NCBI RefSeq assembly: GCF_010894455.1
Contig: NZ_JAAIXY010000011.1
Coordinates: forward strand, 186,001-250,000
DNA: 64,000 bases
Direction: 5' to 3'
Source of the DNA: Myxococcus eversor
GTDB lineage: Bacteria > Myxococcota > Myxococcia > Myxococcales > Myxococcaceae
Positions 54,895 through 63,383 of this stretch are shown one piece after another. The notes beneath the pieces are model-generated. The model saw only the letters and a program-made list of their open reading frames with translations, ran no database searches and had not been told where the DNA came from. Made by a program: the position numbers and the translations under genes. Position 1 is the first letter of the stretch; each line of letters starts with the position of its first letter.

Positions 54895-55910
54895 AGGGTG
54901 TTGGGGCGTGCGTTCATCTGTTGGACGAGGTCCGCGATGACCAGGGACACCATGGACTCCAGCACCGGAACGGCGCGGGGCATGATGCACGGATCGTGAC
55001 GGCCACCCTTCGCGTGGTCCGCCAGCGTCGCTGGGGGTTTGAAGAAAGCGCGGACCTGGAGCGGCTCACCGTTGGTGAGTCCCCCCTGGATGCCGCCGTA
55101 GACGTCCTTGACCGAATGGAACTGGGTGCCCGGCTGGCCGATTCGCTTGAGCAGATCCGGCGGGCCCCAGACGACACCGGTGATGGCGCCCACGCTGCCG
55201 AGCGCCTGCGCGATGAGCGCCTTGATCTTCCCGAAGATGGGCTCGCCCAGTCCCACGGGCAGGCCCTCCACGCGGATGTCGATGGAGCCGCCGAGGCTGT
55301 CCCCGGCCTCCTTCGCGGCGAGGATGCGGCGGGACATCTCCTCGCGGACGGCCTCGTCGGGGCAGCGCGTGGGGTGCGCGTCCACCATGGCGCGCGTAAG
55401 GCCCGGCGCGGGCACGGAGGCGATGAGGTCACCGACCTGGGACACGTACGCGACGGTGCGCACGGTGGGCATGTCCCGCTCCAGGTACGCCTCCGCGATG
55501 GTGCCGCCGATGACGCGGCAGAGCGTCTCGCGTCCGCTGGTGCGGCCACCGCCGCGGTGGTCGCGGTGCTTGTAGCGCTCGCGCCACACGGCGTCAGCGT
55601 GGCCGGGTCGGTCCACCTGCTTGAGCTGCTCGTAGTCGCCCGAGCGCTGGTTCGTGTTGCGCACCATGGCGGCGATGGGCGTGCCGAGCGTCTTGTCTTC
55701 GAAGACGCCGGAGAGGATTTCGACCCGGTCCGGCTCGTTGCGAGGAGTGACAAGGGCGGACTGGCCGGGGCGGCGCCGGTCCAACGCGGCCTGGAGGCGC
55801 TCTTGCGTGAGGGGCACGCCCGCGGGGCAGCCATCCACCACCGCGCCGAGCGCGGGGCCGTGGCTCTCACCAAAGGTCGTCAGACGGAAGAGGACTCCGA
55901 AGGTGTTCAT
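54891..55910 (-). CDS. aroC: Chorismate synthase
   Basis: The 339-residue FMN-dependent enzyme makes chorismate from EPSP, the last step of the shared pathway. TTFGESHGPALGAVVDG at the N-terminus, RRRPGQS, DRPGHAD, HRDHRGGGRTSGRET with GG (FMN site), and GGIQGGLTNGEP. Starts at MNTFGVLFR (55910), sharing ATGA with the upstream aroD-aroE gene; the longer upstream frame is a shadow of that gene. Ends sharing ATGA with aroB. Confidence 0.97.
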   Translation of the reverse strand: MNTFGVLFRLTTFGESHGPALGAVVDGCPAGVPLTQERLQAALDRRRPGQSALVTPRNEPDRVEILSGVFEDKTLGTPIAAMVRNTNQRSGDYEQLKQVDRPGHADAVWRERYKHRDHRGGGRTSGRETLCRVIGGTIAEAYLERDMPTVRTVAYVSQVGDLIASVPAPGLTRAMVDAHPTRCPDEAVREEMSRRILAAKEAGDSLGGSIDIRVEGLPVGLGEPIFGKIKALIAQALGSVGAITGVVWGPPDLLKRIGQPGTQFHSVKDVYGGIQGGLTNGEPLQVRAFFKPPATLADHAKGGRHDPCIMPRAVPVLESMVSLVIADLVQQMNARPNTL

Positions 55911-57178
55911 GTCGCGGTCTCCCAAAGCTGTCGCTGCCGCCGGGCCTGCGCGACGAACCACGCCGCACCCAGCAGGACCGGGGTGCCGCCGCGCCGCGTA
56001 ATCTCCGCCGCGATGCGTCGGCCCGGTGCACCGTATGCGATCACCGCGACGCGTGCTCGCTCGAATCGCAGGGAATCCGGCGGCTCGACCTGGACCGGCC
56101 ACGTCCAGACACCCGCCCCGGTGAGGGGGGCCTGGATGTCTGCCCGGCGGAGGATGCGCAGGGCTTCACCGCGCTCGGCCGCCACGGTGCGCAGCGCGGA
56201 CGTGGCGCCTCCGTCCCCGAGGACGAAGACCTCCTTCGAGCCCAGGCGCTCCAGTACCATCCGGGCGCCCTCGGTGTCGGTGTTGAAGGACTCCCAGCGG
56301 TTGCCTCGGCGGACCAGGGTGTTGATGGCGTCCAGCGACGAGCCGGTGTGCAGGGCCAGCGGCTTCTTGAACGGGCTGGTGACAGCGAAGCCCGCGTAGT
56401 GGGGCAGGAGCGAGTCCAGGAGCGCCTCGACGGGGCCGCCCTCGGGGATGTCGATGCGGTCGAACGGTTGACGATGGATGCGCGGCGAGCGCGAGTGGGC
56501 GATGGACATCCCGAAGATGCCCAGCCGCAGCGGAGCGGGAATCGTGGTGCGGTCCGCGCCGCGCCACTCCCGGACGACATCGTCGAGGAGTCGCTGACCC
56601 GGCGCCGCGGCCCAGGAGCCACCAGCGGCCACATAGTCGAGCACGTTGTTCCGGGCGAGCACGGCCCGCGCGGGCAGCGCCACCGTGCCCATTCCGAGCA
56701 CCGTGACACGCGTCACGCCGAACCGCTCCGCCATCCGACGCTGGGTCTCCAGCAGTGTGCCGAGATGGTCCGGATGGGCCATGGGCTCCACGTGTTTCAC
56801 CAGCGCGTCGGGGGGCACCGCGCGCTCCCACAGGCGCAGCGCTTCGTCGGTGGTGAGCTGCCGGTCCGCGTGGTGCGACGCGAGCAGCTTGCCGGAGGGC
56901 GCGTCGAGCGAGCCCTGGTGCCCGGTGGCGTCCATCAAGTCCCGGTCCACGCGCCACGCGGCGGAGAGCCAGGACGGGGGCAGCGGCTTGCCACGCTCGG
57001 AGACGAGCAGCGGGAGGACGGTCGCGAGCGCCGCCGGGTCCACGGCCTCCGGGGCGTGCAGGTCGGTGCGAATCTCCAGCACGTCGGCGCCGCGACGCTG
57101 GCACTCCCGGGCGAAGTGCACGGCGTCGGTGCCGAGCAGGGTGGGAGGCAGCGTCACGACACGCCGGGCGGGCGTCAC
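55907..57178 (-). CDS. Fused 3-dehydroquinate dehydratase (type I)-shikimate dehydrogenase
   Basis: A 423-residue two-domain protein doing steps 3 and 4 of the shikimate pathway. Residues about 1-215 are a divergent AroD: LEIRTDLHAPE, the catalytic His region KLLASHHADRQ, and the Schiff-base Lys in ALVKHVEPM. Residues about 220-423 are AroE: GIFGMSIAHSRSPRIHRQ (shikimate site), FAVTSPFKKPLA (catalytic Lys), DAINTLVRR, NTDTEGA (catalytic Asp) and VLGDGGATSA (NADP loop). This order matches the plant DHQ-SDH enzyme. The GTG start (57178) overlaps the aroK stop (GTGA). Both active sites look intact, so channelling is possible but not shown. Confidence 0.9.
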   Translation of the reverse strand: MTPARRVVTLPPTLLGTDAVHFARECQRRGADVLEIRTDLHAPEAVDPAALATVLPLLVSERGKPLPPSWLSAAWRVDRDLMDATGHQGSLDAPSGKLLASHHADRQLTTDEALRLWERAVPPDALVKHVEPMAHPDHLGTLLETQRRMAERFGVTRVTVLGMGTVALPARAVLARNNVLDYVAAGGSWAAAPGQRLLDDVVREWRGADRTTIPAPLRLGIFGMSIAHSRSPRIHRQPFDRIDIPEGGPVEALLDSLLPHYAGFAVTSPFKKPLALHTGSSLDAINTLVRRGNRWESFNTDTEGARMVLERLGSKEVFVLGDGGATSALRTVAAERGEALRILRRADIQAPLTGAGVWTWPVQVEPPDSLRFERARVAVIAYGAPGRRIAAEITRRGGTPVLLGAAWFVAQARRQRQLWETAT

Positions 57179-57777
57179 GGGGACTCCTCGAGGTGGAGGC
57201 AGCCCCGGAGGAAGTCCACCAGGGCGACGGTGGGAACGCGGGCATGCAGGGCCTCGCGCTCATGGAAGACGGAGGAGAGCTCCTCCTCCAGGGAGAGGGC
57301 CGGACGCAGCCGGGGGCGGGTCCGGTCCGTGAGGAGCCGCTCGCGGTAGGTCTCGAACGTCACCGGGATGAGCAGGGTGAACATCCCCGCCAGCGCGTCC
57401 GGATGGTGCGAGAGGAAGCCGCCACCCACCGCCACGAGGGTTCCAGCGGGAAGCTCCAGGAGCGCGCGGCGCTCGGCGGCGCGGAACTCCGTGGGCGCCT
57501 CCGCGACCCACTTGCGCAGCGGGCGTCGGTGGACCTGCTCCAGGTGGGCGTCCAGGTCCAGCCCCCGCCGCTCCAGCAGCCCGCCGACGCGGGGGAGCAG
57601 CGTGGACTTGCCCGCGCTGCGGTGGCCACACAGCACCACCGTCTGGCCCGCGTCCGGGCGGGGCGTGGGCCCCGGACGCGCGACGGCTTCTCTCAGGGTC
57701 GGCGCGAGCCGGGGATCCACTGAGTTGAGGACATGCTCGACGAGTCTTCTGCGGCCTTCAGCGGACGGTGCCGACAT
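57175..57777 (-). CDS. aroK: Shikimate kinase-like protein
   Basis: A 200-residue P-loop kinase phosphorylating shikimate. Walker A is GHRSAGKST (about 51-59); the shikimate-binding Asp is in LDLDAHLEQ, Arg in EFRAAERRAL, then GGGFLSHH and LLTDRTRPRL (lid Arg). About 40 residues before the P-loop are extra compared with E. coli AroK and may be regulatory or non-conserved. The ATG at 57777 overlaps the end of menG by 20 nt; later starts would cut into the extension only. The 3' end shares GTGA with the fusion gene. Confidence 0.88.
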   Translation of the reverse strand: MSAPSAEGRRRLVEHVLNSVDPRLAPTLREAVARPGPTPRPDAGQTVVLCGHRSAGKSTLLPRVGGLLERRGLDLDAHLEQVHRRPLRKWVAEAPTEFRAAERRALLELPAGTLVAVGGGFLSHHPDALAGMFTLLIPVTFETYRERLLTDRTRPRLRPALSLEEELSSVFHEREALHARVPTVALVDFLRGCLHLEESP

Positions 57778-58447
57778 ACACGTTCGCCGTACCGAACGTC
57801 AGCGGATGCGCGCTTCGCTCCGCATAGGCGCCGGACTGGTCCATCAGCGACAGGAAACGATCTCCAGCGGGGAAGGCCGCCGACGTGCGGGGCAGGTACT
57901 CATAGGCCGCGCGGTTGCCGGTGAGCAGGCCGCCAATGGCCGGCATCACCGTCTTGCTGTAGAAGCGGAAGAGCGCTCCGAAGGCACCCTGGGGCTGGCC
58001 GAACTCCAGCACCACCACCCGGCCGCCCGGCTTCACCACGCGCCCCATCTCGCTGAGGCACTTCACCGGGTCATCCACGTTGCGGATGCCGAAGGCGATG
58101 GAGGCCACGTCGAAGCTGTTGTCCGCGAAGGGCAGGGCCATCGCGTCGGCGACCTGGAAGTCCACCTGGAGGCCCGCCTTGGCCGCCTTCGAGGGGGCGC
58201 TCTCCAGCATCTCCGGGCAGAAGTCCGTGCCCACGACGCGGCCGTTGCTCCCCACCTTCCGCTTGAAGACGAGCGCGAGGTCACCCGTGCCGGAGGCGCA
58301 GTCGAGGACGCTGTCGCCTTCCTTGGCCCGGCTCAGGCGCACGGCCGTGCGGCGCCACAGGCGGTGGATGCCGAACGACAGGACCTCGTTCGTCACGTCG
58401 TACCGCGTGGCGATGGAGGAGAACATCTGACGGACTTCGGTACTCAT
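57758..58447 (-). CDS. menG: Demethylmenaquinone methyltransferase (MenG/UbiE)
   Basis: The 229-residue SAM-dependent enzyme performs the last step of menaquinone synthesis. MFSSIATRYDVTNEVLSFG (UbiE signature 1), VLDCASGTGDLAL (SAM motif I), GTDFCPEMLE, ADAMALPFADNSFD, FGIRNVDD (signature 2) and VLEFGQP. The ATG at 58447 shares ATGA with the DAHP synthase stop. It sits inside the aro operon while menF/D/H/A are on the other side of the divergent promoter. With no ubi genes nearby, a menaquinone role is the natural reading. Confidence 0.95.
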   Translation of the reverse strand: MSTEVRQMFSSIATRYDVTNEVLSFGIHRLWRRTAVRLSRAKEGDSVLDCASGTGDLALVFKRKVGSNGRVVGTDFCPEMLESAPSKAAKAGLQVDFQVADAMALPFADNSFDVASIAFGIRNVDDPVKCLSEMGRVVKPGGRVVVLEFGQPQGAFGALFRFYSKTVMPAIGGLLTGNRAAYEYLPRTSAAFPAGDRFLSLMDQSGAYAERSAHPLTFGTANVYVGTVR

Positions 58448-59361
58448 CGCGCCCTCACGACCTGGGCCGGACTCTCCGGCCTCCAAAGGTGTCGGCCCAC
58501 CGCGTCTAGCACGGCTGGCAGTCGCTGCATCAACGTTTGAAAGCGCTCCGGCGTCAGGGCCTGCGCCCCGTCGCACAGCGCCTGCTCCGGCTTCGCATGG
58601 ACTTCAATCAACAACCCATCCGCCCCCGCCGCCGCCGCCGCCAGCGACATGGGGAGGATGAGCTCCACCTGTCCCGTCGCATGGGAGGGGTCGACGATAA
58701 CGGGCAGGTGCGTGCGCTGCTTGGCCCAGGCGACGGCCGCCAGGTCCAGCGTGTTGCGCATCTCCGTCTCGAACGTCCGGATGCCTCGCTCGCACAGCAG
58801 CACCTGCTCGTTGCCGCCCTCGAGGATGTACTCCGCCGCCAGCAGCCACTCCTGCACCGTGGCGGACAGCCCCCGCTTCAGCAGCACCGGGCGGCGAATC
58901 TTTCCCAGCGCGCGCAGCAGGGAGAAGTTCTGCATGTTCCGCGCGCCGACCTGGAGGATGTCCGCGGACTCCGCCATGAAGGGAATCTGCGCGGTCTCCA
59001 TCACTTCACTGATGATGGGCAGCCCGTGCCGGCGTCCGGTGTCGGCCAGCAACTGAAGCCCCGGCTCCCCCATGCCCTGAAATGCGTAGGGGCTGGTGCG
59101 AGGCTTGAACACGCCACCGCGGAGGACATGCGCACCCGCCTGAGCCACGGCGGCGGCGGTCCGCTCCACCTGCTCCACACCCTCCACGGCGCAGGGGCCA
59201 GCCATGACGACGAACCCCGGGCCGCCTACCTCCACGGTCCCCGCGCGGACACGCGTGCCCTCGGGACGGAATGCCCGGAGAACTCGCCGCGCACCCGTGT
59301 CCTTCCCGGCGTTTACCGGCACGGATTCGTCTGGCTGCTTGCCTCCCACGAGCCCTCCCAT
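58444..59361 (-). CDS. 3-deoxy-7-phosphoheptulonate (DAHP) synthase, type I-beta
   Basis: The 305-residue enzyme commits PEP and erythrose-4-P to the aromatic pathway. VMAGPCAVEGVEQ, RGGVFKPRTSPYAFQG (PEP/E4P site), ISEVMET, DILQVGARNMQNFSLL, VLLKRGLSATVQEWL, CERGIRTFETEMRNTLD and VIVDPSHATGQ (metal ligands) give the AroF/KDSA fold. Only about 45 residues precede the barrel, shorter than a full regulatory ferredoxin-like domain, and no ACT or chorismate mutase domain is present, so feedback control by the protein itself may be weak. First gene of the leftward aro operon, directly behind a palindrome and promoter. Confidence 0.94.
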   Translation of the reverse strand: MGGLVGGKQPDESVPVNAGKDTGARRVLRAFRPEGTRVRAGTVEVGGPGFVVMAGPCAVEGVEQVERTAAAVAQAGAHVLRGGVFKPRTSPYAFQGMGEPGLQLLADTGRRHGLPIISEVMETAQIPFMAESADILQVGARNMQNFSLLRALGKIRRPVLLKRGLSATVQEWLLAAEYILEGGNEQVLLCERGIRTFETEMRNTLDLAAVAWAKQRTHLPVIVDPSHATGQVELILPMSLAAAAAGADGLLIEVHAKPEQALCDGAQALTPERFQTLMQRLPAVLDAVGRHLWRPESPAQVVRAR

Positions 59362-59366
59362 CCACC

Positions 59367-59388
59367 GAGTTCAAGAGGTTTTGAACTC
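59367..59388. promoter_or_regulatory. Perfect palindrome in the aro/men divergent control region
   Basis: GAGTTCAA-GAGGTT-TTGAACTC, 8-bp arms and a 6-nt centre; CACC/GGTG flanks could extend pairing with a short bulge. It starts 6 nt from the DAHP synthase ATG and ends just after the predicted start of that mRNA (about 59391). It could be an operator overlapping the transcription start or a hairpin next to the ribosome site. Confidence 0.5.
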
Positions 59389-59397
59389 CTTGGTGCA

Positions 59398-59425
59398 TGT
59401 ATAGCCGAGATGGCTTAGAAGACAA
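59398..59425 (-). promoter_or_regulatory. Promoter of the aro operon
   Basis: On the minus strand: TTGTCT (59425-59420), 16-bp spacer, TATACA (59403-59398). The predicted start near 59391 gives a leader of about 30 nt. I found no equally good promoter for menF on the plus strand. Confidence 0.55.
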
Positions 59426-59465
59426 CCGAAGGTGATTTCAGGGCAGTCGCGGATGAGGACCGCTG

Positions 59466-60779
59466 ATGAAGACGCTCAATCCCGTTGAGGGCCAGCGCTG
59501 GGTGGCCGGAATGATGCCCCTGGCGGCGGTGGATCCACTCTCCGGAGCGGATTCGCTGGGCGTTCCCACCGTGTATTGGGAGCGGCCCCTGGAGCGGGAA
59601 GCGGCGGCGGGGTGGGGTGAGGCGGCGGTGGTGGTGGCGTCGGAGTCCGGGCAGGTGCCCGCGGTCCTGAACTCGCTGGCCGCGACGTCGCTGCGCTGGT
59701 TGGGAGAGGTGCCCGACGACCTTCCGGGTCCCTGGTTCGGCGGGATTCGCTTCGGTGCGACGGGCCTTCCCGACGAGGCCTGGGCGGCGCACGGCGTGGC
59801 GCGCTGGACGCTGCCGGAAGTCCTGGTGTGGCGCACCGCGAACGGCCTGGCCGTGGCGGCCTTCGCGCCCGAGGGACGGGGCGGTGAGGACGCGGTGCGC
59901 TCGCGACTGGAGCGGGTGCGCGCGCGCTTCTCGGACGCCTATCGACATGCGCGGGGAGGCGAGGTCTCGCTGTCCTTGACGTCGTCGCGTCCGGAGTTCG
60001 AGGCGCGGGTGGAGCGGGCGCTGGAAGCCATTGCTTCGGGACAGCTCCAGAAGGTGGTACTGGCGCGCGCCGTGGACGTGGAGGGGCCGGCGCCCTTCGA
60101 CGTGGTGGACGTGCTGGCGCGGCTGCGGGAGCAGAACCCTCGCTGCGCCACCTTCTTGTTTCGAGCGCCGGACGGGACGTGCTTCCTGGGCGCGACGCCG
60201 GAGACGCTGTGTCGGGTGGAGGGGCGGGTGCTGGAGACGGAGGCGCTCGCGGGGACGGCCGCGCCGCATCTGGCCGAGGGGTTGCGCGGCCAGGACAAGG
60301 ACGTGCGCGAGCACGAGGCCGTGGTGCGCTACATCCTCGCGACGGTGCGGGGCCTGGCCACCGACGACGTGCGGGCTGATGCGGAGCCGCAGTTGCTGGC
60401 GTTGAAGAACGTGGTGCACCTGCGGACGGGCATCCGCGCGGAGCTGCGCGAGGGTGTGTCGGCGGCGCAGGTGGTGGGGGCGCTGCATCCCACGCCCGCG
60501 GTGGGTGGGACGCCTCGCGAGCGAGCGCTGTCGTTCCTGGTGGAGCATGAGGGGCTGGACAGGGGCTGGTATGCGGGGCCGGTCGGTTGGATGGGGCCGG
60601 GGCGTGCGCACCTGATGGTGGGGTTGCGCTCGGCGCGCGTACGGGGCTCGAGGGCCCGGCTGTTCGTGGGTTGCGGAATCGTGGCCGGCTCCATCGCGGA
60701 GGCGGAGTGGCGGGAGACGGAGATGAAGAGTCTGGCCGTGTTGCGTGCGTTGGGAGGCGGGGATGTCGGGCGACAGTAA
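59466..60779 (+). CDS. menF: Isochorismate synthase (MenF)
   Basis: The 437-residue chorismate-utilising enzyme isomerises chorismate to isochorismate for menaquinone. In the C-terminal domain: ASGQLQKVVLARAVDV, FLGATPETLC, ETEALAGTAAP, REHEAVVRYI, LHPTPAVGGTPRE, DRGWYAGPVGWMG and CGIVAGSIAEAEWRETEMK (Mg and substrate Glu). GAGGA lies 6 nt before the ATG. It is first in menF-menD-menH-menA and overlaps menD by 17 nt. The overall layout also resembles EntC; the men context decides. Confidence 0.94.
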   Translation: MKTLNPVEGQRWVAGMMPLAAVDPLSGADSLGVPTVYWERPLEREAAAGWGEAAVVVASESGQVPAVLNSLAATSLRWLGEVPDDLPGPWFGGIRFGATGLPDEAWAAHGVARWTLPEVLVWRTANGLAVAAFAPEGRGGEDAVRSRLERVRARFSDAYRHARGGEVSLSLTSSRPEFEARVERALEAIASGQLQKVVLARAVDVEGPAPFDVVDVLARLREQNPRCATFLFRAPDGTCFLGATPETLCRVEGRVLETEALAGTAAPHLAEGLRGQDKDVREHEAVVRYILATVRGLATDDVRADAEPQLLALKNVVHLRTGIRAELREGVSAAQVVGALHPTPAVGGTPRERALSFLVEHEGLDRGWYAGPVGWMGPGRAHLMVGLRSARVRGSRARLFVGCGIVAGSIAEAEWRETEMKSLAVLRALGGGDVGRQ

Positions 60780-62532
60780 TCTCAACCTGCTGTGGGCTCG
60801 CGCGCTCGTGGAGGAGCTGGTTCGCGGTGGCGCGCGGCACGCCGTGGTGTGCCCGGGCTCGCGCTCCTCGCCGCTGGCGCTGGCGTGTGCTCGCGCGGAG
60901 GGCCTGCGCACCTGGTCCATCATCGACGAGCGCGGCGCGGCCTTCTTCGGGCTGGGGCTCGCGAAGCAGTCCCGCGCGCCGGTGATTCTCGTCGCGACGA
61001 GCGGCACGGCGGGCGCGCACTTCTATCCCGCGGTCATCGAGGCCTCGCTGTCGCAGGTGCCGCTGGTGGTACTGACGGCGGACCGGCCACTGGAGCTGCA
61101 GGGCTGGGGTGCGGCGCAGACGGTGCCCCAGGCGCACTTCTATGGCGCGCACGCGCGCAGCTTCACGGACGTGGGCGTCCCCGAGGCCAGTGACGTCGCG
61201 TTGATCCACCTGCGCGCCACCGCCGCGCGGGCCGTGGCCACCGCGCTGCGCATGCCGCGTGGTGCCGTGCAGCTCAACGTGCCCTTCCGCGAGCCGCTCG
61301 CGCCGGTGACCGAGGCCTTCGGCGAGGAGCACCTGTCCAAGCTGTCGAAGGCGGGCCGCGCGGGTGCGCCGCTCACGCGAATCGTGCCGCCGATGCAAGT
61401 GCCGGACGCGGCGGTGCTGGAGTCCGTCCGTCAGCGCATCGCAGCGACGGAGCGGGGTGTCATCGTCTGTGGACCGCGCGACGAGGCGGACGGGTTCGCC
61501 GACGCCATCTCCGCGCTGTCCCAGGCGACGGGCTACCCGGTGCTCGCCGAGGCGACGTCGCAGGCGCGCTATGGCGGTGGGCCGCTCACGCTCTCGTACT
61601 ACGACGCGCTGTTGCGCCATGCGCCCTTCGCCAAGACGCACCGGCCGGAGCTGGTGCTGCGCTTCGGTGGCGGGCTGACGCCCAAGTCGCCGCAGCAGTG
61701 GCTGGAGGCGTCGGGCTCGGACGTCGTCCTCTTCAGTGATGGGGGCGCGTTGTTCGACCCCACGCATCGCGCGTCGACGGTGGTGGAGGGCTCGGCGGTG
61801 TCGGCCTGCGCGGCGCTGGCGAAGGGACAGACCCGAGGCCCGGGACGGTGGGCGCAGGGCTTCCTCGCGGCGGAGCGACTGGCGCGAGGCGCGCTCGAGG
61901 CCGCGTTCGCCGAGCGACCCGAACTGCTCAGTGAGCCGCGCATCGCCCGCGAGGTGGTGGCCGCGCTTCCGGCGGGTGCTCCGCTGTTCGTCTCCAGCAG
62001 CATGCCCATCCGCGACGTGGACGCGTTCGCGCCGGCGGGTCCGGTGCCTCTCAGGGTGCTGGCCAACCGTGGGGCGAATGGCATCGACGGCATCATCTCC
62101 AGCGCGCTGGGCATGGCCGCCGCGGCCTCGCGTCCCGCCGTGCTGCTCACCGGCGACCTGGCGCTGCTTCACGACGTGGGCGCCTTCGTCACGGCGTCGC
62201 GTTCGCGCGTTCCGCTGACGGTGGTCGCCGTGAACAACGACGGCGGTGGCATCTTCTCGTTCCTGCCCATCGCGCAGGCGGCGAAGCCAGACGAGTTCGA
62301 GACGTTGTTCGGCACCCCGCACGGGGTGGACCTGTCGCATGCGGCGGCGCTCGGCGGGGCGCGGCTGCACCGGCCGACGACTCCCACCGCGCTGCGGTCG
62401 GCGGTACGTGAAGGACTCGAAGGCGGCCTGCACCTCGTGGAGGTTCGCGTGGACCGGGCCGCGAACGTGGATGACCATCGGCAGCTCTTCGCGAGGATGG
62501 CCGCCGCACTGGGAGACGGACCATGGGCGTGA
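60763..62532 (+). CDS. menD: SEPHCHC synthase (MenD)
   Basis: The 589-residue thiamine-diphosphate enzyme adds a succinic-semialdehyde unit from 2-oxoglutarate to isochorismate. N-terminal VCPGSRSSPLALA and IDERGAAFFGLGLAK (catalytic Glu), TSGTAGAHFYPAVIEA, LTADRPLELQGWGAAQT; C-terminal ThDP motif GDLALLHDVGAF...VVAVNNDGGGIFSFLP. The ATG at 60763 has GGAGG 5 nt upstream inside the end of menF; an ATG 18 nt earlier lacks one. It overlaps menH by 10 nt. Confidence 0.97.
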   Translation: MSGDSNLNLLWARALVEELVRGGARHAVVCPGSRSSPLALACARAEGLRTWSIIDERGAAFFGLGLAKQSRAPVILVATSGTAGAHFYPAVIEASLSQVPLVVLTADRPLELQGWGAAQTVPQAHFYGAHARSFTDVGVPEASDVALIHLRATAARAVATALRMPRGAVQLNVPFREPLAPVTEAFGEEHLSKLSKAGRAGAPLTRIVPPMQVPDAAVLESVRQRIAATERGVIVCGPRDEADGFADAISALSQATGYPVLAEATSQARYGGGPLTLSYYDALLRHAPFAKTHRPELVLRFGGGLTPKSPQQWLEASGSDVVLFSDGGALFDPTHRASTVVEGSAVSACAALAKGQTRGPGRWAQGFLAAERLARGALEAAFAERPELLSEPRIAREVVAALPAGAPLFVSSSMPIRDVDAFAPAGPVPLRVLANRGANGIDGIISSALGMAAAASRPAVLLTGDLALLHDVGAFVTASRSRVPLTVVAVNNDGGGIFSFLPIAQAAKPDEFETLFGTPHGVDLSHAAALGGARLHRPTTPTALRSAVREGLEGGLHLVEVRVDRAANVDDHRQLFARMAAALGDGPWA

Positions 62533-63383
62533 CACTGGCCTGCGAGACATGGGGAGAAGGCTCCCGGCCCCTCGTGCTGCTGCACGGCTTCACCGGCAAC
62601 CGGGCTTCGTTCAACGGACTGCGTCCGCTGCTGGGCCGCTCAGTGCGAGCCATCGCGGTGGACCTGCCGGGGCATGGCGCCACGCCATTGCCCACGCGAC
62701 AGGGCCGCGACGGCTTCCTGGAGACGGTGGACGCGCTGGTCGCCCTGGTCGACTCGCTGGGCGCGGGCACGGTGGACCTGCTCGGTTATTCGCAGGGCGC
62801 GCGGGTGGCGCTGGCCGCGGCCGTGCGCGCACCAGACCGGTTCGGTCGGCTCATCATGGAGAGCGGTTCACCGGGCCTGCATCGACGACAGGAGCGGTCC
62901 GCGCGACGTGAGGCGGACGCGCGGCTCGCGGCCTTCATCCGTGCGCGAGGCGTGGACGCCTTCGTGGAGCGCTGGGAGGCGCTGCCCATGTTCGACGGGC
63001 TGCGAGCCATGCCCGAGGATCGCCGGGACACGCTGCGCGCGCACCGTCGCGCTTGCACCGTGGAGGGGCTCGCCGGGGCGCTGGAGTGCCTGGGGCTCGG
63101 AGTGCAACCGGATTACTGGTCGGAGCTGCATCACCAGCGGCTGCCCACGTTGCTGCTCACGGGCGCGCGGGACGAGAAGTTCACGCAGACGGCGCGCAAG
63201 ATGGCGACGGAGCTTCCGGTGGTGTGGCGCCATGCCTTCTCGGATTGCGGCCACGCGCCACACCTGGAGGCGCCCGAGGACTACTCCCGAGAGGTGCTGG
63301 GGTTCCTCCAGACGCCCTGGTACGAGGCGCCCCAGTTCGAGGCCGCCACTCCGACGGCGAGCCCTGGGAGGGTGAACCCGTGA
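62523..63383 (+). CDS. menH: SHCHC synthase (MenH), alpha/beta hydrolase
   Basis: A 286-residue alpha/beta hydrolase that eliminates pyruvate from SEPHCHC. VLLHGFTGNRASF (oxyanion region), VDLPGHGATP, nucleophile Ser in LLGYSQGARVALA, Asp in LTGARDEKF, His in CGHAPHLEAPE. The last 20 residues (EAPQFEAATPTASPGRVNP) are an extra Pro/Ala tail. Start inside the end of menD; stop shares GTGA with menA. Confidence 0.93.
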   Translation: MGVTLACETWGEGSRPLVLLHGFTGNRASFNGLRPLLGRSVRAIAVDLPGHGATPLPTRQGRDGFLETVDALVALVDSLGAGTVDLLGYSQGARVALAAAVRAPDRFGRLIMESGSPGLHRRQERSARREADARLAAFIRARGVDAFVERWEALPMFDGLRAMPEDRRDTLRAHRRACTVEGLAGALECLGLGVQPDYWSELHHQRLPTLLLTGARDEKFTQTARKMATELPVVWRHAFSDCGHAPHLEAPEDYSREVLGFLQTPWYEAPQFEAATPTASPGRVNP

